From JAFGDH01 sp964447525 (GTDB taxonomy: Archaea; Aenigmatarchaeota; Aenigmatarchaeia; QMZP01; QMZT01): a DNA stretch of 24,996 nt. Location: NCBI GenBank assembly GCA_964447525.1, contig CAYUSU010000020.1, forward strand, positions 1 through 24,996. The letters run 5' to 3'. Shown in pieces: positions 1 to 7,384 of this stretch. Below the pieces are notes generated by a model. The model searched no databases, was not told the DNA's origin, and saw only the letters and a list, made by a program, of their open reading frames with translations. How positions within the stretch are numbered: the stretch's first letter is position 1; the number at the start of each line of letters is the position of its first letter. The position numbers and the translations under genes are program-made.

Positions 1-824
1 TTTCCTTCCAGTGTCAATGCGAAAAGAGTCCCTTCACGGTCTCCGAAGTAGATGACTCCTTTGTAAATGTTAGGATTGCTCCCACCTATACCATATTTTC
101 CTGCCCTGAATCTCCACAGTTCCTTGCCGTCCGTGACCCTGGCAGCATACATATTACAGTCATGGCTTCCGAAATACACGACGCCTTCATGTACGAGAAA
201 TGGGAGGTTGTTTATCATCTCGTCCCCGGTCTTGAACCTCCATATTTCCCTTCCCGTTTTCGAGTCGATGCAGTACATGTTATGATCGTACGAAGAAATG
301 AAAACCCTTCCGTCTTCTACTGTAGGAGAGGAAGCAATTGCGTTCCCTGCCTTGAACCTCCACAACTCCTTTCCTTCCATATCCAGGCAGTAAACAAAGC
401 TGTCCTTGCTTCCGAAATATATTTTGTGGTTGTAAATAAACGGGCATGAGAATACCTCACCGCCCGTCTTGAACTTCCACACTTCCTGATGGTTACGTAT
501 GTCAACCGCATAAAGATAACCGTCGAACGATCCGATTACCAGGGTATCCCCTTCTATCGCCGGGGATGATCCGAGGATTCGGTCGTTAGTTTTGAATGTC
601 CACAAAACCTTTCCTGTAACTGAATCAGTCGCATAAAGATAACCGTCCTGAGCACCGTAATAAAGTATACCTTCGTGTATGACGATGTTGTTGTCGATAC
701 TTCCTCCAACGCCAGTTCTCCAGACCCTGTCGTAGGTTTTCGCTTTCTTCACCACTACTTCCTCAACGTCCACGTCGAAATCCCCGAAGTTTGTGGAATC
801 AAACTCTCCGAACCCGAAATCCAT
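1..824 (-). CDS. PQQ-type beta-propeller repeat protein, copy A (3' end beyond window)
   Basis: The reading frame opens with ATG at 824 and stays open to the left edge, so the C-terminus is missing. Translation by eye gives five complete and one partial propeller blade, each ending in the pattern Y-A-x-D-x3-G-K-x-x-W-x-F-K-T-G (for example TGREIWRFKTGDE). This is the PQQ/BamB-like repeat; the repeat folds as a propeller blade and does not by itself prove binding of the PQQ cofactor. The N-terminus (MDFGFGEFDSTNFGDF, then an acidic stretch) is almost the same as in the two upstream paralogs, and there is no signal peptide, so I infer a cytoplasmic protein. A purine-rich GGGAGGAGATGAG before the ATG is a good ribosome binding site. 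The start lies inside the 3' end of copy B (70-bp overlap), so the two are probably translated from one message. Function unknown. Confidence 0.85.
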   Translation of the reverse strand, partial: MDFGFGEFDSTNFGDFDVDVEEVVVKKAKTYDRVWRTGVGGSIDNNIVIHEGILYYGAQDGYLYATDSVTGKVLWTFKTNDRILGSSPAIEGDTLVIGSFDGYLYAVDIRNHQEVWKFKTGGEVFSCPFIYNHKIYFGSKDSFVYCLDMEGKELWRFKAGNAIASSPTVEDGRVFISSYDHNMYCIDSKTGREIWRFKTGDEMINNLPFLVHEGVVYFGSHDCNMYAARVTDGKELWRFRAGKYGIGGSNPNIYKGVIYFGDREGTLFALTLEG

Positions 825-2155
825 AACTCATCTCCTCCCATTATACCTTCAAACATAATCATGTTAACGTCATAATCGCTCTTGGTCTTGTAATCTGATT
901 TTGTCGAGTATTCCGTTTCTATTTTATAGCTGGAAAGAGAAACCGAATGTTCATTTTTAGATTTGTATTTTTCCTCTGAAATGGCATCCTCAATACCAGA
1001 ATCCTTGGTCACTTCCATCTTGAAGCACTCGAAAGCATGGGGTATTTGTGTCTGAATAATTGTGGACGTGGTGAATCTCCACGCCTCTTCCCTTGTATCA
1101 ATATTCAGCGCATACAAATGGCAGTCCCATGAGCCGAATATTATCAAGTTTTCCCATAAAACAGGCTGGCTCATTATTTCCCCGCCTACCTTGAACCTCC
1201 ATATTTCTTTTCCCTCCAGGTCAACTGCATACAAATTACCGTCGGATGAGCCAAAATATATGGTATCGTTATGTATTAATACTCTTTTGTCTATTGGAGA
1301 ACCAATTGCTCCGTCAAACCTCCATCTTTCCTTCCCTTCAGGTGTCAGTGCATACAATATTCCGTCTCTGCAGGCATGATATATAACTCCGTTATGCCAA
1401 ACCGAAGCAGCCCCGTTTCCGTATTTCCCAGTCTTGAACCTCCATATCTCCTTACCTGAGCTGATTTCTATTGCATAAAGGTAATTATCGAAACTCGGCA
1501 CGTATATGGTATTTTCTCTCACTAGGAAGGGCCAGGTATTGAATATTTCCCCGCCTGTCTTGAACCTCCATATTTCCCTTCCGGTTTCGGAATCAAGACA
1601 ATACAGATAACCATCAAAAGAACCTATGAAAACTCTTCCCTTGTAAACTACAGGGCATGAAACGACCTCATCCCCGGTCCTGAACTTCCATGATATAATA
1701 CCTTCATGCTTTTTCACCGCGTAGACATAACCATCACGGGAGCCAACATAAACATTGTTTTCGTCAAAAAATGGAGTTAAGCTTATTTCCCCGTTCGTTT
1801 CCACGAACCATACTATTTCTCCCGTATGCATGTTTATCGAATAAAGCCTGTTGTCTGCGGATGCTATGTATAAGACATCACCGTCAATCAAAGGACTGGA
1901 ATCCATTATGGCCTTGTTCGCTTTGGTTTTCCATAGCATCTTTCCTGTTTTTGCATCTACAGCATATACGTAACTGTCAAGGGAACCGAAATATGCAATG
2001 CCATCCTTCACAGCCGGGCATCCTGCTATGCTTCCGCCACCCACAACTCTCCACATCCTGTCGAACTTCTTTGTCTTTTTTACTTCCATGTCTTCTAGTT
2101 CCACTTCAAAATCCCCGAAGTTTGTGGAATCAAAATCACTGAAACCAAAGTCCAT
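755..2155 (-). CDS. PQQ-type beta-propeller repeat protein, copy B
   Basis: This 466-residue protein has about eight blades, seen as repeated pairs such as YLYCLDSETGREIWRFKTGG and NLYAVDLEGKEIWRFKVGG, which fits an eight-bladed PQQ-type propeller. The N-terminal 45 residues form an acidic, Phe-rich leader (MDFGFSDFDSTNFGDF) shared with copies A and C. After the propeller a Tyr/Ser-rich tail of about 90 residues contains SDYKTKSDYDVNMIMFE, also found in copy C. There is no signal peptide and no lipobox, so it differs from exported BamB or periplasmic quinoprotein dehydrogenases. A perfect TTTATAAA lies about 45 bases upstream and GGTGATG just before the ATG. The last 23 residues are read through the start of copy A in another frame and do not match the C-terminus of copy C, which suggests a rebuilt 3' end after tandem duplication. 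Function unknown; ligand sensing or scaffolding is possible. Confidence 0.9.
   Translation of the reverse strand: MDFGFSDFDSTNFGDFEVELEDMEVKKTKKFDRMWRVVGGGSIAGCPAVKDGIAYFGSLDSYVYAVDAKTGKMLWKTKANKAIMDSSPLIDGDVLYIASADNRLYSINMHTGEIVWFVETNGEISLTPFFDENNVYVGSRDGYVYAVKKHEGIISWKFRTGDEVVSCPVVYKGRVFIGSFDGYLYCLDSETGREIWRFKTGGEIFNTWPFLVRENTIYVPSFDNYLYAIEISSGKEIWRFKTGKYGNGAASVWHNGVIYHACRDGILYALTPEGKERWRFDGAIGSPIDKRVLIHNDTIYFGSSDGNLYAVDLEGKEIWRFKVGGEIMSQPVLWENLIIFGSWDCHLYALNIDTREEAWRFTTSTIIQTQIPHAFECFKMEVTKDSGIEDAISEEKYKSKNEHSVSLSSYKIETEYSTKSDYKTKSDYDVNMIMFEGIMGGDELWISGSESLIPQTSGISTWTLRK
778..803. repeat. 26-bp direct repeat, copy 1 (in PQQ copy A 5' end)
   Basis: These 26 bases are identical to 2109-2134. 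Both lie near the start of a PQQ gene and encode the DSTNFGDF part of the shared leader. The exact identity points to a fairly recent duplication or to gene conversion between copies A and B. Copy C codes for a similar leader with different bases. Confidence 0.85.
2109..2134. repeat. 26-bp direct repeat, copy 2 (in PQQ copy B 5' end)
   Basis: Identical to 778-803; encodes the same DSTNFGDF leader segment in copy B. Recombination between such repeats could add or remove one whole PQQ gene (about 1.33 kb unit). Confidence 0.85.
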
Positions 2156-2196
2156 AGCATCACCTTCAATATAACTGTTAATAGTTAAATTAAGGG

Positions 2197-2204
2197 TTTA
2201 TAAA
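2197..2204 (-). promoter_or_regulatory. TATA box for PQQ copy B
   Basis: A perfect palindromic TTTATAAA flanked by GG and CC lies in the 57-bp gap between copy C (stop at 2213) and copy B (start at 2155). Transcription about 25 bases downstream would give a leader near 20 bases that contains the GGTGATG ribosome binding site. Copies B and A can therefore be expressed independently of copy C. Confidence 0.6.
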
Positions 2205-2212
2205 CCTTTTTA

Positions 2213-3589
2213 CTACTCTAAAGTGCTTAATTTTAATATGTTTTCTGATGGATGAAATTCCTTGTTAAACGCATCGAAAAGCGTGTCCAATTCTTCAAAC
2301 ATAACCATATTCACATCATAATCACTCTCTGTTTTGTAATCCGAAGTTGTTGTGTACTCCGTCTCGATCTGATAATCGGAAAGGGAGATGGATTTTTCTT
2401 TCTTCCCCTTATACTTGATCTCTATATCTGCGTTTTCAGAATCATTTGACTTGCTGACTTCCAGCTTGAATATTTCCTTGAACTCCGGAAGCGTCGAAGC
2501 GTTCTGGCTGGCCCCCTCGAATGCCCATATCTGTTCCCCGGTGAACCTGTCAACTGCGTAAACATGACAGTCCCACGAACCGAAAATTATCATTTTTCCG
2601 AATATCTTACCCTCATCAAATACCTTTCCGCTGCTTTTGAATCTCCATAATTCCTTGCCGTTATCCGAATCAATTGCATAGAAGTTCCCATCCTCGCTCC
2701 CGCAGTACACCATCCCGTCACTGACCACACATTTTACTATAATTTCCCCTGATACCTTCTTTCTCCATATCTCTTTCCCGTCTGGCGTAAGCTTGAAAAC
2801 ATAACCTATGTGAGCGACCTGATATAGGAATCCCTCGTGAATGAACGGCCCACCGATCGTTCCGTATTCACCGACCTTCAGTCTCCAGATTTCATTTCCT
2901 CTTTCAGCATTCAGGCAGTAAAGATTGCCATCAAATGAACCGAAATAAATGTTTTCCTTGTAAATGGTCGGTGGTTTGTTGAGCATGACATCATCACCGG
3001 TTTTGAACCTCCATAACTCATTCCCGGTTTTAGAATCAAGACAGTAAAAATTATGGTCTGTTGATGCGACATATACCTTCCCGTTCGATATTAATGGATT
3101 CGAGCCGGTTATATCGCCTGTCTTGAACCTCCATAATGGTTCCCCCGTGTCCTCCCTGACTGCGTAGAAATTCGAATCCTCAGAACCGAATATGACCATT
3201 CCTTCCCCGACAGCTGGCCGGCCGAATGTCTTCCCGTGGGTCTTGAATCTCCATGCCTCCGTGCCAGTTTTTTTATCGATTGCATACACATATCCATCAT
3301 ATGAAGGAACGAATGCCAATTTCTCTGACGTGGACGGGGTTCCATAATTTGATCCTCCGGTCTTGAACCGCCATATTTCTTTTCCCGTCAAAGCGTCTAT
3401 CGCATAGAAGTAACCGTCACCGCACGGTGCATAAATGATACCGTTGTCTATCGAACTGAAATGAAAGCTACCGCCTTCAGATATCATAAAGATTCGGGTG
3501 AATTTCTCACTCTTCGTTACCTGAAAATCCTCGACCTCTACATCGAAATCAGAGAAGCCTGAATCAAACCCGCCAAACTCGAAATCCAT
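2213..3589 (-). CDS. PQQ-type beta-propeller repeat protein, copy C
   Basis: This is the first gene of the three-paralog set in the direction of transcription, 458 residues from the ATG at 3589. That start is preferred over the ATG nine bases upstream (3598) because it gives the MDFEFGGFDSGFSDFD leader shared by the paralogs, and because a TATA-like TTTTTAAAA at 3609-3617 lies 24 bases away, as for a leaderless message. Eight blades with the WRFKTG motif are visible (FYAIDALTGKEIWRFKTGG, NFYCLDSKTGNELWRFKTGD and others). The C-terminal tail has KSISLSDYQIETEYTTTSDY and SDYDVNMVMFEE, matching copy B, then a unique end of about 28 residues. No export signal is seen, so it is probably cytoplasmic. 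The gene is close to the assembly gap, so its upstream neighbour is not certain. Function unknown. Confidence 0.9.
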   Translation of the reverse strand: MDFEFGGFDSGFSDFDVEVEDFQVTKSEKFTRIFMISEGGSFHFSSIDNGIIYAPCGDGYFYAIDALTGKEIWRFKTGGSNYGTPSTSEKLAFVPSYDGYVYAIDKKTGTEAWRFKTHGKTFGRPAVGEGMVIFGSEDSNFYAVREDTGEPLWRFKTGDITGSNPLISNGKVYVASTDHNFYCLDSKTGNELWRFKTGDDVMLNKPPTIYKENIYFGSFDGNLYCLNAERGNEIWRLKVGEYGTIGGPFIHEGFLYQVAHIGYVFKLTPDGKEIWRKKVSGEIIVKCVVSDGMVYCGSEDGNFYAIDSDNGKELWRFKSSGKVFDEGKIFGKMIIFGSWDCHVYAVDRFTGEQIWAFEGASQNASTLPEFKEIFKLEVSKSNDSENADIEIKYKGKKEKSISLSDYQIETEYTTTSDYKTESDYDVNMVMFEELDTLFDAFNKEFHPSENILKLSTLE

Positions 3590-3608
3590 ATTTAACATTC
3601 GAATATAA

Positions 3609-3617
3609 TTTTAAAAA
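3609..3617 (-). promoter_or_regulatory. TATA-like box for PQQ copy C
   Basis: On the minus strand this reads TTTTTAAAA. Its centre is 24 bases from the preferred ATG at 3589, the usual archaeal TATA-to-start distance, so the message is predicted to start at or next to the ATG. Confidence 0.5.
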
Positions 3618-3646
3618 CTTAAAACACGTGTAAATATAGATATTAA

Positions 3647-3746
3647 NNNNNNNNNNNNNNNNNNNNNNNNNNNNNNNNNNNNNNNNNNNNNNNNNNNNNN
3701 NNNNNNNNNNNNNNNNNNNNNNNNNNNNNNNNNNNNNNNNNNNNNN
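3647..3746. other. Assembly gap (100 N)
   Basis: Exactly 100 undefined bases, the conventional size for a scaffold gap of unknown length. The 5' part of the EF-Tu-like gene is lost in it. The linkage of the PQQ cluster to the rest of the window rests on scaffolding only. Confidence 1.
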
Positions 3747-4628
3747 ATAGGGAAGGAACTTGGAAAAAAAGGCACCGTGAGCGATATTTCCTTTTTCAAC
3801 AGAAAAACCGATGATTCCATTTTCACCTTTATGCAGCCGGTCGATGACAAGTTGCTGGCAAAGGCCCAGATAATGTCAGCGATAGATGTGGCTATAATAT
3901 CTTTCAAAGACGTAACGCCGGAACTTGGGGAAACCATACTGATGCTGGATTCTCTCGGATTGTCCAGAGGGATCATAATAAACCCTCCTTATTCCGATGC
4001 CGGTGCTGTGGAAGGATTGGTCAAGAACACGACACTGAAAGAATTTCCAATAGCGAAAAATGATCCCAACGAAATCCTCCGGAAGCTCGATGAAATGGAA
4101 ATTAACAGGGATAACGAACCTCCAGTGTCCGTCGTGATTGATCATTCTTTCAATGTGAAGGGTCTGGGTGAGGTGGCGCTCGGTTTCGTGAAAAAAGGAA
4201 CGTTGAAGAAGCACGATAAACTGACGCTCCTTCCGGCAGGTAATGATATAGTTGTTCGCTCCATCCAAATGCATGACAAGGATTTCGATGAAGCGGGAGC
4301 CGGTTCAAGGGTTGGCGTTGCGATAAAAGGTGCCGGTGTCGAAGAACTGAAAAGGGGTTCAGTGATTTGTCTTCCCGATACTTACGAGACCGGGAAAGAA
4401 CTAACGCTGGAACTCGAAAGGAATGAATTCTATTCTTCGGAAATCGGGAAGGGGACGTTCCATCTTCTTATTGGCATGCAGACAGTCCCGGTGAGCATTA
4501 AAGAAGTGACTGACGGAACAATATCAATAAGCTCGGAGCAATCTTTCGTATACAAGAAAGACGATGTTTTCTTGATCTTTGACCTGAACGCGAAAAAAAT
4601 GCATTTGATCGGAAAGGGAAAAATATGA
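3747..4628 (+). CDS. EF-Tu/SelB-like translation factor homolog with degenerate G domain (5' end lost in gap)
   Basis: The frame is open from the gap edge (IGKELGKKGTVSDISFFNRK), so the GTG at 3777 is not the real start. The visible part is 293 residues. A G-domain remnant comes first, then an EF-Tu domain-2 barrel (around SFNVKGLGEVALGFVKKGTL, about residues 125-215), then a domain-3-like barrel to the end. Where EF-Tu/SelB GTPases have the DxPGH switch and the NKxD base-specificity motif, this protein reads FMQPVDDK and INPPYSD, so at least G3 and G4 are missing; the P-loop region would lie near or in the gap. From family knowledge such factors deliver aminoacyl-tRNA; from the lost motifs I infer that this one binds tRNA or ribosome without ordinary GTP turnover. 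A 52-bp spacer separates it from the subtilase gene. Confidence 0.7.
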   Translation: MGKELGKKGTVSDISFFNRKTDDSIFTFMQPVDDKLLAKAQIMSAIDVAIISFKDVTPELGETILMLDSLGLSRGIIINPPYSDAGAVEGLVKNTTLKEFPIAKNDPNEILRKLDEMEINRDNEPPVSVVIDHSFNVKGLGEVALGFVKKGTLKKHDKLTLLPAGNDIVVRSIQMHDKDFDEAGAGSRVGVAIKGAGVEELKRGSVICLPDTYETGKELTLELERNEFYSSEIGKGTFHLLIGMQTVPVSIKEVTDGTISISSEQSFVYKKDDVFLIFDLNAKKMHLIGKGKI

Positions 4629-4649
4629 TACAGTTCGTGTAACAATATC

Positions 4650-4659
4650 TTTTTTTAAA
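4650..4659 (+). promoter_or_regulatory. TATA-like box for the subtilase gene
   Basis: A TTTTTTTAAA tract is centred about 26 bases before the ATG at 4681. No Shine-Dalgarno sequence precedes that ATG (AGTTAATTAAT), so a leaderless transcript is likely. Confidence 0.5.
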
Positions 4660-4680
4660 CGTTATTCTAAGTTAATTAAT

Positions 4681-6996
4681 ATGAATAACAGGCATCTGTT
4701 AGCAGTAATTCTAACTGTATTTTTAGTATCCACTGTATTCGTTTATACCGCGCAGTCCCAATCGCCTTCCAAAAAGGACTACATTGTGATGTTCAGAAAC
4801 ATCATTGACGAAGAAGCCATTCGAAAATACGGAACTCCGAAAAGGGATTTCGACATAATTGATGGCGCTGTTGCAGAATTGACAGCAGACGAGGCGGAAG
4901 CCCTTTCCGAACAAGGAATCGAAGTTTACCAGGCAATGAAGGTGAACATAACACTTGATGTTTCCGTTCCGCTGATAAGCGCGGACGATGTCCAGAACAA
5001 AGGATTCGACGGAACCGGGGTGAAGGTATGTGTTCTGGATACTGGGGTAGACGATGACCATGATTATCTCAACCCGCTAGTGAATGAATACGACTTTGTT
5101 AACGAAGACAGCGATGCGACGGATGACCATGGGCATGGAACGCATGTCGCGGGAATCATCGCTTCAACTCATCCAACGTATGGCGGGGTCGCTCCCGGAG
5201 CTTCCCTGATGGCCGCAAAGGTTCTTGATGCTGGCGGTGGTGGATGGGATTATGATGTCATCGACGGGATAGAATGGTGCGTACAGAATGGAGCGGACGT
5301 GCTTTCGTTGAGTCTTGGTGGTGGGTTGTTTTCTGATACTTGTGATTATGAACCAGTTTCGGCGGCAGTAAATAATGCCGTTGATCAGGGCGTTGTTGTT
5401 GTGGTATCGGCTGGCAACGAGGGATACGCAGGAATGACCGCGCCCGGATGCGCTTCGAAGGTTATTTCAGTTGGAGCGATTGATGATGACAAGAACGTTC
5501 CATTGTTTTCCAGCAAAGGCGAAGAATTGGATGTGGTCGCTCCAGGTGTAAACATAGTTTCCACATATACTAACAATTTATGGGCTTATGGTTCAGGAAC
5601 GTCCATGGCAGCACCTCATGTTTCCGGTATTGCTGCCCAGCTGCTTGATTTCAACCCTAACGCCCCGCCCAGAAACATCAGAATAGCAATCGAGAATACC
5701 GCTGATCCGGTAAGCTCATGTGACATGCAGATGTGTTACAGCGGAGGTTGCCATACCGTAAAGAGACCGGGAAAATACTGCGACTATACCGTGAGGGGAT
5801 CAGGAATTGTGAACGCGTACAAAGCGTACCTTTACGTTAAGACTACTGAAAAAGATACGGATGGTGACGGGGTTTTGGATTCGATTGATATGTGTCCAGA
5901 CACCTTTGGGACGTTCTGCAACGGTTGTCCTGAGCCGACGTGCTCTGGCTGCCAGGCACCATCCTGTTCCGGAGAAGGATTGGAACCGGTATGTGTGGAT
6001 GATAATTCATTATGTGCGGCAGCGAATGTTTTCGGAACCTGCACGGATGGAGAATGTTCTTTCGTTTGTGATACAGGGTTCGGGAATTGTAATTATGATT
6101 GGATAGACGGGTGTGAGACAGATCTTAATAGTGATCAGGGCAACTGCGGAACCTGCGGGAGCGTATGCCAGGAAATCGCTTGCACCCAGCAGGATGGTTG
6201 TGGTGTAGGTAACTGTAACGGTGACGAGTATGGATTCTTCCCTTCAGTTCAGCAGCAGACATGCATTCAGGGAACATGTGAGGGAGAATGCGTTCCTGTA
6301 TGTGAGTATGACCAGACATGCGACCAGGATGACGATGATGACGGCGTCCCTGACTCAGACGATGCGTGTCCACAGACGTTCGGGGATGACTGCAACGGAT
6401 GTCCTAATCCTTGCACCGGCTGCGGAGTGATGGTTTGCGATCAAGGATCAGGTAATGCACCATCATGCCTTCCGGTTGATGATCTTTGTGCTGATACCGA
6501 ATGCCCTGATAATGGTTGCGGAGTAGGAACATGCGGAACGAATGAGTTTGGAACATATTCCCCGTCTTCCTCGAAATGCGTATTAGTCAACGGAAACAAC
6601 GGGATATGCGATGAAAGGGATTGTTCGCTCACATGTGAATACAACGTGATGTGCGAACCGAATGTCATGCATATCGAATCGATTGAGATGACTACCCTTG
6701 TAAATTGGCTCAGATGGCCGCCCAATAGCGAGAGAAGAAGGGGTGTGGCGACAATAAAGGTCGTCAATGCGATTGGAGATCCCGTTGAAAAAGCTCTGGT
6801 GAAAACACATTGGTCAGGACTCCCTCTGGACAAGGACTCCGCCTGGACCAACAGCGAAGGATTGGCAAAGATATATTCCAACTGGATCAGGAACCCTTCG
6901 GGCGACTTTGTCATAACCGTTGACGACATTTCAAAAACCGGCTGGACCTACGATTTCGGAAGTAATACCGAGACATCTGACAGCATAACGGTGTAA
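4681..6996 (+). CDS. Secreted subtilisin-like serine protease with TSP3-type calcium repeats and Cys-rich region
   Basis: This 771-residue protein has an N-terminal hydrophobic signal (about residues 5-22) and an inhibitor-I9-like propeptide (about 31-92). The peptidase S8 domain (about 98-385) has the complete triad: Asp120 in VCVLDTGVDD, His152 in HGHGTHVAG and Ser308 in GTSMAAPHVSG, with oxyanion Asn246 in SAGNEG. Then come two thrombospondin type 3-like calcium motifs (DTDGDGVLDSIDMCPDT near 392 and DDDDDGVPDSDDACPQT near 550). Between and after them is a Cys-rich stretch containing GCETDLNSDQGNCGTCGSVC, a module of many secreted proteins. The last 110 residues look like an Ig-type beta sandwich. 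It should act outside the cell as an endopeptidase, possibly for surface-protein processing or predation on host or detrital protein; that role is inference. No membrane anchor is seen after the signal peptide. Confidence 0.95.
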   Translation: MNNRHLLAVILTVFLVSTVFVYTAQSQSPSKKDYIVMFRNIIDEEAIRKYGTPKRDFDIIDGAVAELTADEAEALSEQGIEVYQAMKVNITLDVSVPLISADDVQNKGFDGTGVKVCVLDTGVDDDHDYLNPLVNEYDFVNEDSDATDDHGHGTHVAGIIASTHPTYGGVAPGASLMAAKVLDAGGGGWDYDVIDGIEWCVQNGADVLSLSLGGGLFSDTCDYEPVSAAVNNAVDQGVVVVVSAGNEGYAGMTAPGCASKVISVGAIDDDKNVPLFSSKGEELDVVAPGVNIVSTYTNNLWAYGSGTSMAAPHVSGIAAQLLDFNPNAPPRNIRIAIENTADPVSSCDMQMCYSGGCHTVKRPGKYCDYTVRGSGIVNAYKAYLYVKTTEKDTDGDGVLDSIDMCPDTFGTFCNGCPEPTCSGCQAPSCSGEGLEPVCVDDNSLCAAANVFGTCTDGECSFVCDTGFGNCNYDWIDGCETDLNSDQGNCGTCGSVCQEIACTQQDGCGVGNCNGDEYGFFPSVQQQTCIQGTCEGECVPVCEYDQTCDQDDDDDGVPDSDDACPQTFGDDCNGCPNPCTGCGVMVCDQGSGNAPSCLPVDDLCADTECPDNGCGVGTCGTNEFGTYSPSSSKCVLVNGNNGICDERDCSLTCEYNVMCEPNVMHIESIEMTTLVNWLRWPPNSERRRGVATIKVVNAIGDPVEKALVKTHWSGLPLDKDSAWTNSEGLAKIYSNWIRNPSGDFVITVDDISKTGWTYDFGSNTETSDSITV

Positions 6997-7030
6997 AAGG
7001 ATTTTATTTCTTGGATGACAAGATATTCTC

Positions 7031-7372
7031 ATGGTTAAAATAAACTCCATGAAATTCGGTGAGATAATGATTGACAACAAGATTTACTATTCTGATATGA
7101 TCGTGTGGTGGGATGGCAGGGTAGAATACAGGGAAAAATCCCACGTTTTCGGGGTTAACGAATTATCCAAGATTGCCGGTAAAAATACAGAGATGATCAT
7201 TATCGGTACGGGAACGGAAGGCATACTCAAGATCGAAGAGGATATCGAGTCTGTTGCCAAAGAAATGAACATACAGGTTTTTGTCGATACGTCTCCTAAG
7301 GCGATAGAAATGTTTAACGCATTCCAGAACGAGGGCAAAAAGGTTGTTGCAGTAATACACGCAACCTGCTGA
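7031..7372 (+). CDS. Mth938-like (DUF498/NDUFAF3-type) domain protein
   Basis: This 113-residue protein has the features of the small Mth938 family: an N-terminal strand region ending in MIVWWDGRVEYREKSHVFG, the glycine motif IIIGTGTEGILKI, and a C-terminal VFVDTSPKAIEMFNAFQNEGKKVVAVIHATC. The length matches the family, which consists of the single domain. The biochemical role is not established in archaea; the eukaryotic relative NDUFAF3 helps assemble respiratory complex I, and nothing here suggests a complex I. An A/T-rich TATTTC/ATTTTA stretch near 7001-7008 is a possible promoter. The FEN-1 gene follows after 12 bases, so the two are probably co-transcribed. Confidence 0.8.
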   Translation: MVKINSMKFGEIMIDNKIYYSDMIVWWDGRVEYREKSHVFGVNELSKIAGKNTEMIIIGTGTEGILKIEEDIESVAKEMNIQVFVDTSPKAIEMFNAFQNEGKKVVAVIHATC

Positions 7373-7384
7373 TTTAGTGGTAAA

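Noticed and set aside
755..3589. PQQ-dependent dehydrogenases (alcohol or glucose dehydrogenase)
   Set aside because: Only the repeat motif is present. No signal peptide, no heme-binding CxxCH, and no catalytic Asp/Asn context of quinoproteins was seen.
3777..3779. GTG at 3777 as the start of the EF-Tu-like gene
   Set aside because: The frame is open and coding-like upstream to the gap edge (IGKELGKKGT), and the fold would be cut in the G domain.
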